From contig NZ_LRPB01000002.1 of assembly GCF_001592945.1 (NCBI RefSeq), forward strand, positions 62,001 to 126,000: 64,000 nucleotides of DNA. Direction: 5' to 3'. A model generated the notes under the pieces. It made no database searches, had not been told where the DNA came from, and worked only from the letters and a program-made list of their open reading frames with translations. Position numbers and translations under genes: made by a program. Shown piece after piece: positions 49,833-59,580 of the stretch (positions are counted from its first letter, which is position 1; every line of letters begins with the position of its first letter). The DNA comes from Roseivirga seohaensis (GTDB taxonomy: Bacteria > Bacteroidota > Bacteroidia > Cytophagales > Cyclobacteriaceae).

Positions 49833-51220
49833 TTGAATTGGTTTAAGGTTGAACCAGTGAGGTACTCTCTCTTGTAAAGCGCCTCTCTGTGTTTGATTTT
49901 AGATTTGATTTTGGTTAGCTGTAACTGCAATAGCTTTTGTTGCGTGGCCAATAAGTCTTCGAAATTACGGTTGTCATTAGTGTATTCACTGATCAGAATA
50001 CTCAGTAAAGTCTGTGTTTTATTTACCTCACTATCAATTTGATTCAGCTCTTTAAGTGCCGTTTGAATATCAAATTCAGTAGTGTTCCAGGTGTTTCGTA
50101 GCTGATTTTGTAAACCGTAGTACTGTCCTGCAATCACTTCTTTTTTAAGCTCGGCTTCTTTAATAACAGATTGATTCTTCTTACCGAAAATAGGTAAGCT
50201 AACAGTTAACATGGGTATTAACACATCTTTACCGTTATCGGCCATGGTCATGTCTTTGCGCTTGTTTACCATCACATAATCTAAGCCTACACCTATATTG
50301 GGTTTTCTTTTGAGCTGGGCAAGAATAACCTCGCTGTCTACGGCTTCTAAATTTGCTTGCGCGGCCTTAATTCCTGGTTGATTAACCAATACTGAGTCTA
50401 ATGAGGCATTATGCTGGCTATTAATTTCCAACGACTCGTTGATAATTACCTCGGTATTTAAGTCGCGGTTCAGTAAGGTATTGAAATCTCCAAGTAGGCT
50501 AGCTTTTTTAAGCTCAAGTAATTCTAGTTTCGTCTGCGACTGTTCAATGGTAATCTGAACTCTCACCAAGTCTGTTAATGAGACTAAACTAGATTCGTAT
50601 TTTGTTTTGGTAATGGGCTCGTAAGAGCGAAGTATACGGAGGTTTTCTGTAGTAATCCTTATTTCTTCTTGAACCTCAAAAAGAAGCAGCCATTTTGTTT
50701 TCACGTTAAGGAAAAGAAGATTTTTAGCTTCTTCAAACTCTTCGAACCGAGCTTTGGCAATACTTGTTGCTGCTTGTTCTTTGGTTTTGAGTGTACCCAT
50801 CCACGGAAACATCTGTGAGATGGACAATTTAAGCTGTTGAGCACCTACACGGGTTTCTACTGGAGAAATGAAATAACCAAAACTTAAATTTGGGTCTGGT
50901 AAAACCCCTTGTTGATTAGCATTTTCTAAGGCAACTAAGTATTGATTGTATTTGGCTTTTAGAGCTGGATTTTGCTCTGCGGCAATCATGAGGTAATCAT
51001 TAAGAGGGGATTGAGCCCGAAGGCCCATTCCCATCAATATCCATACACCACAGATATAAAAAATGTTTTTTCTTAAGCGAAAATTAACAACGCTTTTTAG
51101 TTGATATTCAATAGTTTGAATGTTTGAAAGTAACTGAAAACTCACTAACTGAATAAGCTTAATGGTAAGAGCGGTATATTTGTTTAATTGATATATTAAA
51201 TTGTATGATGGCTGGTTCAT
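49829..51220 (-). CDS. TolC-family outer-membrane efflux channel (CusC-like)
   Basis: A 463-residue outer-membrane factor; two TolC repeats are visible (YLMIAAEQNPALKAKYNQYLVALENANQ, then a second half beginning near SLDSVLVNQPGIKAAQANLEAVDSEV) with long coiled helices. The ATG at 51220 overlaps the pump gene by 4 bases (ATGA), but the signal-like stretch RLRKNIFYICGVWILMGMG then LRAQ only comes at residues 48-70, so the annotated N terminus is too long; a non-ATG start (for example GTG at codon 26) may be used. It completes the Cus-type tripartite pump with the permease upstream and the adaptor downstream. Confidence 0.85.
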   Translation of the reverse strand: MNQPSYNLIYQLNKYTALTIKLIQLVSFQLLSNIQTIEYQLKSVVNFRLRKNIFYICGVWILMGMGLRAQSPLNDYLMIAAEQNPALKAKYNQYLVALENANQQGVLPDPNLSFGYFISPVETRVGAQQLKLSISQMFPWMGTLKTKEQAATSIAKARFEEFEEAKNLLFLNVKTKWLLLFEVQEEIRITTENLRILRSYEPITKTKYESSLVSLTDLVRVQITIEQSQTKLELLELKKASLLGDFNTLLNRDLNTEVIINESLEINSQHNASLDSVLVNQPGIKAAQANLEAVDSEVILAQLKRKPNIGVGLDYVMVNKRKDMTMADNGKDVLIPMLTVSLPIFGKKNQSVIKEAELKKEVIAGQYYGLQNQLRNTWNTTEFDIQTALKELNQIDSEVNKTQTLLSILISEYTNDNRNFEDLLATQQKLLQLQLTKIKSKIKHREALYKREYLTGSTLNQFK

Positions 51221-54200
51221 AGCGATTTCATTTTTAATGTTGATCGGAACTGTGCATCCTTGTAAAAAGAGTAAAGTACAGGTACCACGAACAGTGTAAT
51301 TAAGGCAATAAGCATTCCTCCAAAGGATGGAATCGCCATTGGGATCATCACATCAGCCCCCCTTCCTGAGGAAGTCAAAACAGGCAATAATGCTAGTAGG
51401 GTAGTGGCGGTTGTCATTAAACAAGGGCGTACTCTTCTTTTACCAGCTTCAATTACCAAGGCTCGAATTTCATCTTTATTTAGGTTCTCCTTTCCTTCAA
51501 AAGATTGGGTTAGGTAAGTGGCAATTAAAACACCATCGTCCGTAGCAATTCCAAACAGCGCAATAAAACCTACCCAAACCGCTACACTTAAATTGATTGG
51601 GCTGATTTGAAACAGCTCTCGCATATTGGTGCCGAACAAACTGAAGTCGAGGAAGCCATCCCAACCATATAGGCCTAACATTAGGAATCCTCCGCCAAAG
51701 GCTACTGCAATTCCAGAAAACACCATAAGCGTAACAGGTACCGATTTGAATTGAAAGTAGAGGATTAGGAAAATAACGGCCAACACAATTGGAATAACTA
51801 TGGCAAGCCTAGCTTCTGCTCTTTGTTGATTTTGATAATTTCCAGCAAACTTGAATGATACCCCAGCTGGAACTTTCAGTTCACCGCTTTCAATTTTTTG
51901 GTCGATTAAGTTTTGCGCTTGCTCCACCACATCAGTTTCGGCATACCCCGTGTTCTTGTCGAATATCACATAACCCACAAGAAAGGTGTCTTCACTTTTA
52001 ATCATTTGAGCGCCTTGAGTGTACTCTATACTGGCCAATTGCCCAAGAGGAATTTGGCCATTTGAAGGGGTTGGAATCAAAATGTTTTTGAGTGCCTCAG
52101 GGTCATCTCTTAATTCTCTAGGGTAACGAACTCTGATCGGATATCGCTCTCTACCTTCAACGGTTTTGGAGAGTTCCATGCCTCCAACCGCTACTTGTAA
52201 ATATTGCTGCACTTGTACAACGCTTAAACCATAAAGTGCCAGTGCTTCCCGATTTAAGTTGATCAGCAAATAGGGTTTTCCTACAATTCGTTCAGCAAAA
52301 ACCGATTGCGTTTTTACCGAAGGCACTTCTTTCAGAATATCTTCAAGCTGTAGACCGAATGCCTCAATGGTAGCCAAATCTGGGCCTTTTACTTTTATGC
52401 CCATAGGCGCTCGCATGCCGGTTTGCAACATCACAAGACGAGTTTCTATGGGTTGTAATTTTGGGGCTGAAGTAACGCCCGGTAAACGAGTAGCTTCTAC
52501 AATTTCATTCCAAATATCATCTGGGGAAGAAATATGGTCTCGCCACTGGCGAAAGTATGAGCCATCTTCATCGGGAATTAAGTTGCCTTTTTCATCGCGT
52601 ATAAATTCTCCATCTTCCTTCTTAAAGCGAAGCCTTCTTCCGTTTTCATCGGTGAGGTATTCACTTTTGTAGTTGATGATGTTTTCGTACATCGAGATGG
52701 GGGCAGGGTCTAAAGCACTTTCGGTTCTCCCCAATTTCCCTACGACAGATTCGATTTCAGGAATAGCAGTTACCGCCATGTCTAGAGTTTTGAGCACTTC
52801 AAGATTTTGCGCCATTCCTGCGTGAGGCATACTAGTAGGCATTAGAAGGAAAGAACCTTCGTCTAATGAAGGCATAAACTCTTTTCCAATACCTGGGAAA
52901 GTATGACTCAGGTTTGAATAGGTTTTGTTCGTGCGAACTGAGTCACCGAAAGTGGCGGGAATAAAGCCAAACACCTTATCAAACCCCTGCCAAATGGTGA
53001 TTCCTAATAAAACAATGAAAGTCGGTACAAGTAGAAATTTCAACCTGTTTTGTAAACACCAATCCAGAATTCTTGGGTAGAAGTGAATAAACAGATTAAA
53101 AAAGCCTAAGGTGATTCCAATTATGAGCGCAACGAAAATAAAGTTGACCAAGCCACTTACTTGAGCCCCAAGTGGCATCCATTCTTGACTTAGTAGTATA
53201 GTAATGGTCAATAAAGAAATGGCAATAGTCCCGTATTTCAAGAAGCCAAGAGAGGGAACAAAATGGCGAATGATATTTAAAATACCGAAGGCAATCAATA
53301 TCCAGCCGGCAAAAGAATAGGATAGAGTTAAGGCCCAAACTCCAAAAGCAATTAGCCCAATGTTGAGTGCTAACTTTAGGTTTTTGCCTTTAGGTTTAAA
53401 GCCAATGCACCAATAAGCCATTGTGGGCAGAATGATTAGGGCAACAATGATGGCCGCAATCAGCGCGAAACTTTTGGTGTAAGCCAAAGGAGAGAATAAT
53501 TTTCCCTCCGCAGCCTGCAAAGTGAACACGGGAATAAAACTGACAATTGTAGTTAGAACAGCTGTGATAATGGCCGATGCAATTTCTTGACTAGCCTCTA
53601 AAATTGTTTTCAAAAGCGGCTGATCCTTCTTCTCATTCAAGTGTTGCGTAATGTTTTCGGTGAGCACAATCCCCACATCCACCATAGTGCCAATGGCAAT
53701 GGCAATTCCTGATAGCGCCACAATATTGGCATCTACACCAAAATAGCGCATGGCAATAAAACACATGAGTACAGCAATGGGAAGCAAGCTGGAAATCAGA
53801 ATTGAGGCTCTTAGGTTAAAGAGCATCACCAATACCACCACAACCGTAATTAGAATTTCCAGCGTTAACGCTTCTTCTAAAGTGCCGATGGTTTCCTTAA
53901 TCAACTTGGTGCGATCGTAAAAAGGCACAATGGTAAGTTTGGAAACGGTGCCATCTTCCAATGTTCTTGAAGGAAGGCCTTGACTGATTTCTTCAATTTT
54001 TAGCTTCACATTATCAATCACTGCCATTGGGTTAGCTCCATAACGAGCCACTACCACACCGCCCACAGCTTCTGCTCCCGATTTATCCAAAGCACCTCTT
54101 CTGGCCATTGGCCCTAAAGAAACATGGGCCACATCTTTGACGAGAATTGGTGTATTCGAATTTGATTTTACAACCGCATTTTCTAAGTCAGCAAGACTTT

Positions 54201-54963
54201 TAACATAGCCTAACCCTCTTACTAGATACTCTGCTCGGTTAATTTCTAAAGTTTTTGCTCCAATATCTTGGTTCGATTCCTTTACAGCCTTGACCACTTC
54301 ATCTAAAGAAACACCATAACCTTCCATGGCATTTGGGTCAATGTCCACTTGGTATTCTTTGACAAAACCACCCACAGAAGCAACTTCCGATACACCTTCG
54401 GCTGAGGCCAGAGCATACCTGACAGTGTAGTCCTGAACCGTTCTAATTTCTTGTGGATCCCACCCGCCAGAAGGGTTGCCATTCTCGTCCCTTCCTTCAA
54501 TTGTATACCAAAAAATTTGACCCAACCCTGTAGCGTCAGGCCCTAAGGCAGGCTGTACTCCATCAGGTAAAAGGCCTTTGGGCAACGAATTCAGTTTTTC
54601 TATAATTCTACTTCTGCTCCAATAGAATTCTATGTCCTCATTGAAAATGATGTAAATGGAAGAAACTCCAAAAATTGAGGAACTCCGAATGGTTTTCACC
54701 CCTGGAATACCCAATAAGGAAGAGGTAAGCGGGTAAGTGATTTGGTCATCAATGTCTTGTGGCGACCTTCCAGCCCATTCGGTAAAAACGATTTGTTGGT
54801 TCTCACCAATATCAGGAATAGCGTCTACGGGTACAGGGTCTTTGGGTAGGTTGATATCCCAATCGAATGGTGCTGTTACTAAGCCCCATCCCACAAAGGC
54901 CACCATAAAAAGAAAGGTGACAAGTCGGTTTTCTAAAAAGAATTTAATTAGTCTATTGATCAT
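51217..54963 (-). CDS. cusA: CusA-type heavy-metal RND permease
   Basis: A 1248-residue HME-RND permease. The ATG at 54963 (MINRLIKFFLENRLVTFLFM) is the family-like start; an upstream in-frame ATG adds 20 residues without family similarity. Motifs: DWDINLPKDPVPVDAIPDIGENQQIVFTEW, GTMVDVGIVLTENITQHL, WVGFIALFGIATDDGVLIATYL. Methionines in LLMPTSMPHAGM and in RLVMLQTGMRAPMGIKV occupy regions where CusA binds Cu(I)/Ag(I), so copper/silver export is likely. It differs clearly from the CzcA-like fusion at 32699. The next gene, tolC-like, overlaps by 4 bases. Confidence 0.92.
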   Translation of the reverse strand: MINRLIKFFLENRLVTFLFMVAFVGWGLVTAPFDWDINLPKDPVPVDAIPDIGENQQIVFTEWAGRSPQDIDDQITYPLTSSLLGIPGVKTIRSSSIFGVSSIYIIFNEDIEFYWSRSRIIEKLNSLPKGLLPDGVQPALGPDATGLGQIFWYTIEGRDENGNPSGGWDPQEIRTVQDYTVRYALASAEGVSEVASVGGFVKEYQVDIDPNAMEGYGVSLDEVVKAVKESNQDIGAKTLEINRAEYLVRGLGYVKSLADLENAVVKSNSNTPILVKDVAHVSLGPMARRGALDKSGAEAVGGVVVARYGANPMAVIDNVKLKIEEISQGLPSRTLEDGTVSKLTIVPFYDRTKLIKETIGTLEEALTLEILITVVVVLVMLFNLRASILISSLLPIAVLMCFIAMRYFGVDANIVALSGIAIAIGTMVDVGIVLTENITQHLNEKKDQPLLKTILEASQEIASAIITAVLTTIVSFIPVFTLQAAEGKLFSPLAYTKSFALIAAIIVALIILPTMAYWCIGFKPKGKNLKLALNIGLIAFGVWALTLSYSFAGWILIAFGILNIIRHFVPSLGFLKYGTIAISLLTITILLSQEWMPLGAQVSGLVNFIFVALIIGITLGFFNLFIHFYPRILDWCLQNRLKFLLVPTFIVLLGITIWQGFDKVFGFIPATFGDSVRTNKTYSNLSHTFPGIGKEFMPSLDEGSFLLMPTSMPHAGMAQNLEVLKTLDMAVTAIPEIESVVGKLGRTESALDPAPISMYENIINYKSEYLTDENGRRLRFKKEDGEFIRDEKGNLIPDEDGSYFRQWRDHISSPDDIWNEIVEATRLPGVTSAPKLQPIETRLVMLQTGMRAPMGIKVKGPDLATIEAFGLQLEDILKEVPSVKTQSVFAERIVGKPYLLINLNREALALYGLSVVQVQQYLQVAVGGMELSKTVEGRERYPIRVRYPRELRDDPEALKNILIPTPSNGQIPLGQLASIEYTQGAQMIKSEDTFLVGYVIFDKNTGYAETDVVEQAQNLIDQKIESGELKVPAGVSFKFAGNYQNQQRAEARLAIVIPIVLAVIFLILYFQFKSVPVTLMVFSGIAVAFGGGFLMLGLYGWDGFLDFSLFGTNMRELFQISPINLSVAVWVGFIALFGIATDDGVLIATYLTQSFEGKENLNKDEIRALVIEAGKRRVRPCLMTTATTLLALLPVLTSSGRGADVMIPMAIPSFGGMLIALITLFVVPVLYSFYKDAQFRSTLKMKSL

Positions 54964-55042
54964 TGAAATGTGCGTTACAATCAGAAAATGACGGTTTTGC
55001 CCAAGGGAAGGGCAGATCAGCACAAATCAATTCAATTAGATT

Positions 55043-55067
55043 TTATTCCAGATTAAAAATGGAATAA
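55043..55067. other. Inverted repeat between HYC_CC_PP and cusA genes
   Basis: TTATTCCA (55043-55050) and TGGAATAA (55060-55067), perfect arms with a 9-base loop, in the 153-base gap upstream of cusA. No T-run follows on either strand. Could be an attenuator, an mRNA processing stem or an operator. Confidence 0.4.
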
Positions 55068-55116
55068 GATGGCTTTCTAAAAAGGCACAGCTAAATCTAA
55101 CCTATGATAAGGCTGA

Positions 55117-55527
55117 TTAAGACTGTAATGCCGCAGGAATTTTAAGAGAATGGTATGCGATATAGAGGTCAAGTTTGGGGACATCGGGTGGGCCTGTGTT
55201 CTTAACTTCTACTTTTTCTTCTTTCTCGTCCATAACAACAAGTAACTCGCTGTATGGCACTTCATAAAGAAGATGATAATTGGCATTAGGAATGCCGTTA
55301 AGTGCGGAGGCCTGTTGTGTGTCTTCGATTTTGGTTAAAGACCACTCATCCTCACAACAGTCTTTCATGCTTTTATGCATTTCGGCAGACATGTTGCACT
55401 TTTTTTCCTGTTGTTTGAATAGTGCAGTCTCCTTTACTCTACCCATGCATACATGCTGACCAATCAATATTCCTGTGCTGGCTAGCAAGTAAAGTGTAGT
55501 GAATAATATGGTAACTGATTTTTTCAA
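55117..55527 (-). CDS. HYC_CC_PP-family protein
   Basis: A 136-residue exported protein with the three-part signature of HYC_CC_PP proteins: HVC (after the signal; HYC in most members), DCCEDEW in the middle, and GPPDVP near the C terminus. A TTG start at 55527 is proposed: it opens the signal peptide (KKSVTILFTTLYLLASTGILIGQ), and a TATATTTG promoter box lies 7 bases upstream. The longer ATG frame (55638) would start 16 bases from the divergent gene and add 37 residues with no family likeness. These proteins sit beside Cus-type operons in Bacteroidota and are probably small periplasmic copper binders. Confidence 0.8.
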   Translation of the reverse strand: MKKSVTILFTTLYLLASTGILIGQHVCMGRVKETALFKQQEKKCNMSAEMHKSMKDCCEDEWSLTKIEDTQQASALNGIPNANYHLLYEVPYSELLVVMDEKEEKVEVKNTGPPDVPKLDLYIAYHSLKIPAALQS

Positions 55528-55533
55528 GCTGGC

Positions 55534-55541
55534 CAAATATA
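55534..55541 (-). promoter_or_regulatory. Candidate -7 element for the HYC_CC_PP / cus operon
   Basis: TATATTTG on the minus strand, an exact TAnnTTTG match, 6 bases before the TTG start proposed at 55527. No TTTG at the standard -33 distance, which would fit a promoter needing an activator. Confidence 0.45.
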
Positions 55542-55653
55542 CGGAAGTTTTAGAATATGGTTTAATTAATAGCAAATCTCCTTCTATCCGATACTGTTTC
55601 CATTGTTTAAATGGGCTTACTACTTTTCCATTGATCAACCATATTAGTATATC

Positions 55654-58600
55654 ATGAATAAGAAAATTTTACTTACACTAATGGTCTTTATAGGGCTGTT
55701 AGGCTCCGTTTCTGCCCAAAAAATCGATATGTCACTTTTGGAAGACATGAAGCCAAGGAGCATTGGTCCAGCTGGAGCAAGTGGTAGGATAACCGCCTTT
55801 GATGTAGAGCTAAATAACCCCGATATAATTTACGCTGGCACAGCTGCTGGCGGTTTATGGGTGTCTGAAAATGGAGGTTCCACTTGGGATGTGTTGTTTG
55901 ATGACGGCAAGTCAGCATCAATCGGTGCTATTGCCATTAATCAAAATAATCCGAATGAAATTTGGGTAGGAACTGGCGAAGGAAACCCACGAAATAGCAT
56001 GAACAATGGTGCTGGAATTTATAAGACCATTGACAAAGGAAGAACTTGGGAATTTTTAGGATTAGAAAAAACGAACGGTATTCACAGAATTATCCTCAAC
56101 CCTAATAACCCGAAAATAGCAGTAGTTGCAGCTACAGGTACACCTTGGGGTGAAAATCCAGAACGAGGTATTTATAAAACCACAGATGGCGGTAAAACCT
56201 GGAATAAGACTTTGTACATAGATGTAAAAACAGGAGCTGCCGACTTGGTGGTCGATCCTTCAAATCCAAATAAACTCATTGCTGCCATGTGGGAACACAG
56301 AAGATGGCCTTGGTTTTTTAATTCAGGCGGACCTGGTTCTGGTATATTTGTGAGTTTAGATGGCGGAGACACTTGGAATAGAAGAACAGCAGAAGACGGT
56401 TTGCCAAAAGGCGATTTAGGTCGTATAGGTTTGGCTTTTGCCCCTTCAGATCCCAACAGAGTTTACGCATATGTAGAATCAAAATCGAATGCAATTTTCC
56501 GTTCAGATGATGGCGGTTTTAATTGGAGACAGGTTTCGAAAGATGGAGACAGAAATATAGGTGGAAGACCTTTTTACTATGCCGATATCTATGTTGATCC
56601 GATTAATGAAAATCGAATTTACAGTATCCATTCTACCGTTACGGTTTCTGAAGACGGAGGAAAAACTTGGGGCAGTTTTGTTTCTGGCGGAAGAGTACAT
56701 ACCGATCACCACGCATGGTGGATTCACCCAAAAGACCCTTCTTATATTTTAGATGGCCATGATGGCGGACTTACTTATACCAGAGATCGAGGTAAGAACT
56801 GGCATTTTGTAGAGAGCCTTCCGCTTACACAGTTTTACCATGTTCGAGTAGATAATGACATCCCTTATAATATTTATGGCGGAGCGCAAGACAATGGTTC
56901 TTGGAGAGGCCCAAGCCAATCGTGGTTCAGAGGCGGAATACGTAATTTTTACTGGCAACGATTGAGTACCGGTGATGGCTTTGACATGGCACCCGACCCA
57001 AGAGATAACCGCTACGGCTGGTCAATGGGGCAGGGCGGAAACTTGAATTATTATGATCGAGTAACGGGCTTAATGAATAAAGTTCGTCCGGTTCATCCAG
57101 AAGGTGTTGCTTTACGCTTTAATTGGAATGCGGCTTTAGAAGTAGATAAGATTGATGAATCTGTCGCTTATTACGGGAGTCAGTTCTTACATAAAACCAA
57201 CGACCGTGGTGCATCATGGGAAATCATTTCTCCGGATTTAACTACTAACGATCCTGCTAAACAAGATTACAAATCAGGAGGACTTACTTATGATAATACT
57301 GATGCTGAAAACCACACAACGATTACGGCTATTGGGCCAAGCCCGAAGCAAGCAGGTGTAATTTGGGTAGGTACAGATGATGGCAATGTTCAAGTGACCC
57401 AAGATGGAGGTAAAACCTGGAACAATGTTGTGAGCAACATGAAAGGACTTCCTGCCAATGCTTGGATTACTCAAGTTCAACCTTCTGAATACGATGCCGC
57501 AGAGGCTTTCGTGGTTATAGATAACCACAGAATGCATGACTGGACGCCTTATGTTTATCATACCAAGAACTTTGGCCGTACCTGGACGAGGCTTGTGGAT
57601 GATACCGATATGAGAGGCGCAACCTTGAGTTTTGTACAAGACCCAATTGAACCAAAATTGATGTTTACAGGCACTGAGTTTGGTCTTTGGGTAAGTATAG
57701 ATGCTGGTGCAACTTGGTCGCAATGGACCAATGGTTACGGCACACTTCCAACTCAAGACATGGTGATTCACCCTAGAGAACACGATTTGGTGATTGCTAC
57801 TTTTGGCAGGTCTTTCTGGGTATTGGACGATATTCGTCCGCTACGGGCAATGGCGGCCATGGGAATGAAAAAATTACTTGATAAGCAGGTACAGGCTTTC
57901 GATGCGCCAGATGCATACAAGGCATTTATTGGTGAGTCTTTTGGCTACCGCGCCAACCTAGTTGGTGATGCCATTTTTGAAGGCGACAATCGCTCTCCTA
58001 ATGCCATGATTTCTTTCTACTTTAAAGGAAAAGACGATAAAACAGAGCGCGTTAAGGTTGAAATTCTTGATGATAAAGGAGTGGTGGTGAAAACCATAAA
58101 TCAAAACGCAAAGAATGGTTTGAACCGATTAGAGTGGAGGCTAGATTCTGATGGGGATCCATCAGCAGGTCGTTTTTCTCGTGGCCCAGATGTTTTTCCA
58201 GGTACTTACACCATTCGCGTAAGCTATAAAAACGAACAAAGCGAAGCCAAAGTGAATGTTTTTGCAGACCCTAGAATGGAAGTGAACATGCAAGATATGA
58301 TTGCCAAAAGAGCGTTTATGGAGAAGTATAATCAGTTACAGAGTAAGGTAAACTCCATGACCACCGATTTGCGAAATGCAAAAACGGCTATTGAAAAAGT
58401 GAATGCAAGGGTGAGAGAAGAAGAAAAATCGGTGGCAGACCCAGTGATAAAACGTGGGCAAGAAATGATTAAAGCCATTGACGAATTGTATTACCAAATT
58501 AACAGCAAGCCTGCACCTCAAGGAAGTTACAGTGATGGAACCGTGCTTTCAGCTAAACTAGGCTTGGTAAGAGGAGCCATGCAGTCGGTACAATTGCCAA

Positions 58601-58749
58601 TCACTAAAAACGATGAAACTGCCATGAGGCTCATCGAAGCTGCTATTCCTCCAATGGAAGCCAAGGTAAAAGCGCTTTTAGCCAATGACTTTGCAGCATA
58701 CAAAAGCTATGTGAATGGTTTGGGACTAAAGTTGATTTCTGAAAAGTAG
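55654..58749 (+). CDS. Large Asp-box beta-propeller protein (VPS10/sortilin-like, BNR repeats)
   Basis: A 1031-residue exported protein (signal MNKKILLTLMVFIGLLGSVSAQ). It holds eleven Asp-box-like motifs of the pattern SxDxGxTW, for example SENGGSTW, TTDGGKTW, SLDGGDTW, SEDGGKTW, TQDGGKTW, TKNFGRTW and SIDAGATW, which build one or two beta-propellers over residues 30-720. The C-terminal ~300 residues have a beta-sandwich (FEGDNRSPNAMISFYFKG to GTYTIRVSYKNEQ) and a helical coiled part (EKYNQLQSKVNSMTTDLRNA). Proteins of this size are widely annotated as BNR glycosyl hydrolases in Bacteroidota, but no catalytic residues are evident. Divergent from the copper operon; relation unclear. Confidence 0.83.
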   Translation: MNKKILLTLMVFIGLLGSVSAQKIDMSLLEDMKPRSIGPAGASGRITAFDVELNNPDIIYAGTAAGGLWVSENGGSTWDVLFDDGKSASIGAIAINQNNPNEIWVGTGEGNPRNSMNNGAGIYKTIDKGRTWEFLGLEKTNGIHRIILNPNNPKIAVVAATGTPWGENPERGIYKTTDGGKTWNKTLYIDVKTGAADLVVDPSNPNKLIAAMWEHRRWPWFFNSGGPGSGIFVSLDGGDTWNRRTAEDGLPKGDLGRIGLAFAPSDPNRVYAYVESKSNAIFRSDDGGFNWRQVSKDGDRNIGGRPFYYADIYVDPINENRIYSIHSTVTVSEDGGKTWGSFVSGGRVHTDHHAWWIHPKDPSYILDGHDGGLTYTRDRGKNWHFVESLPLTQFYHVRVDNDIPYNIYGGAQDNGSWRGPSQSWFRGGIRNFYWQRLSTGDGFDMAPDPRDNRYGWSMGQGGNLNYYDRVTGLMNKVRPVHPEGVALRFNWNAALEVDKIDESVAYYGSQFLHKTNDRGASWEIISPDLTTNDPAKQDYKSGGLTYDNTDAENHTTITAIGPSPKQAGVIWVGTDDGNVQVTQDGGKTWNNVVSNMKGLPANAWITQVQPSEYDAAEAFVVIDNHRMHDWTPYVYHTKNFGRTWTRLVDDTDMRGATLSFVQDPIEPKLMFTGTEFGLWVSIDAGATWSQWTNGYGTLPTQDMVIHPREHDLVIATFGRSFWVLDDIRPLRAMAAMGMKKLLDKQVQAFDAPDAYKAFIGESFGYRANLVGDAIFEGDNRSPNAMISFYFKGKDDKTERVKVEILDDKGVVVKTINQNAKNGLNRLEWRLDSDGDPSAGRFSRGPDVFPGTYTIRVSYKNEQSEAKVNVFADPRMEVNMQDMIAKRAFMEKYNQLQSKVNSMTTDLRNAKTAIEKVNARVREEEKSVADPVIKRGQEMIKAIDELYYQINSKPAPQGSYSDGTVLSAKLGLVRGAMQSVQLPITKNDETAMRLIEAAIPPMEAKVKALLANDFAAYKSYVNGLGLKLISEK

Positions 58750-58770
58750 TTTGAGGGATGCTTAAAAAAT

Positions 58771-58810
58771 AAAAGGTCGAGAGCTAATAGAAGCTCTCGA
58801 CCTTTTTGTT
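58771..58810. terminator. Bidirectional terminator
   Basis: Perfect 15-bp stem AAAAGGTCGAGAGCT (58771-58785) / AGCTCTCGACCTTTT (58792-58806), 6-base loop, T-rich on both strands. It lies between the plus-strand propeller gene and the minus-strand beta-barrel gene, and can serve both. Confidence 0.88.
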
Positions 58811-58827
58811 TTAGTTAATTACAGAGT

Positions 58828-59391
58828 TTAACGGATATAAAAACTAACTCCTAAATTAATATTGCTCATGTTTAGATTCAAGCCGTAGTTTTTATTTTCG
58901 GTTTCAACATTACCGAATTTTGTGGTTTCTTTAGAATAGTTCAACATTCCCCAGTTCATATCTAATGCAAATTTAGGAGACAAGAAGTAAGTCATTCCTG
59001 GAGCAAGCCTTACATCGAATGAGTTAATATCGGCATCGCCTCCACCTACTTCTCTATTCCCAAAACCAAAAGTTAAAGAAGGCTCTAAGTACAGATAGAA
59101 GTTTTCAACCATAGGTTTGTGAAAACGTGCGTAGGCACCAAGGTTGAACCTATCAGTTTTAGATCCATTAAATTTACCGCTTGTGTACCCAACAGTACCT
59201 CCTAAACTTGTTGTCTCCGATACGAAAACACCAGCTTTTGGTAACAGCGAAAAACTAGATGTTTCTGTACCTGCATTGTTTGTTTTTTGAATCCCAACAT
59301 TTCCAGTTATCTGTATATCTCCTTTTTGAATTTGGGCAAAAGCCATGGTGCTGACCAGAAGAATTGCCATTGTAAAAATTAACTTTTTCAT
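58828..59391 (-). CDS. Small outer-membrane beta-barrel protein
   Basis: A 187-residue exported protein. The ATG at 59391 starts the signal (MKKLIFTMAILLVSTMAFAQ); the upstream ATG at 59445 is not signal-like. The mature part has alternating amphipathic strands (GDIQITGNVGIQKT, FSLLPKAGVFVSE, TTSLGGTVGYTSG, RFNLGAYARFHKPM, NFYLYLEPSLTFGFGN, VRLAPGMTYFLSPKFALDMNWGMLNYS, NINLGVSFYIR), fitting an 8-stranded OmpA/OmpX-type barrel with terminal aromatic residue position. Role unknown; single gene. Confidence 0.8.
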   Translation of the reverse strand: MKKLIFTMAILLVSTMAFAQIQKGDIQITGNVGIQKTNNAGTETSSFSLLPKAGVFVSETTSLGGTVGYTSGKFNGSKTDRFNLGAYARFHKPMVENFYLYLEPSLTFGFGNREVGGGDADINSFDVRLAPGMTYFLSPKFALDMNWGMLNYSKETTKFGNVETENKNYGLNLNMSNINLGVSFYIR

Positions 59392-59580
59392 GATTTTGTT
59401 TTTGAGTTTTAAAAATGATTTAACCTTTAGACAATTTGTAAGCATTGATAATCTTTCATTTAATGCTACTGGGTAAATAATTATTTTAGCGGAAGTAATT
59501 GTCTATTAACAAGTATTTAAATTAAAAGTAGATCAATTAATGATTTGAGTTTGCTTTGATTTAAAAGCCTGTATTTTTAG

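Noticed and set aside
55043-55067. Terminator between HYC_CC_PP and cusA
   Set aside because: The inverted repeat is not followed by a T-run on the minus strand, so it is listed only as a structure.
57274-57783. 169-codon open frame opposite the propeller gene
   Set aside because: Antisense shadow of Asp-box repeats; no motif or signal.
55654-58749. Glycosyl hydrolase or sialidase
   Set aside because: Asp-box motifs show the propeller fold only; sialidase Arg triad, Tyr and Glu positions were not seen.
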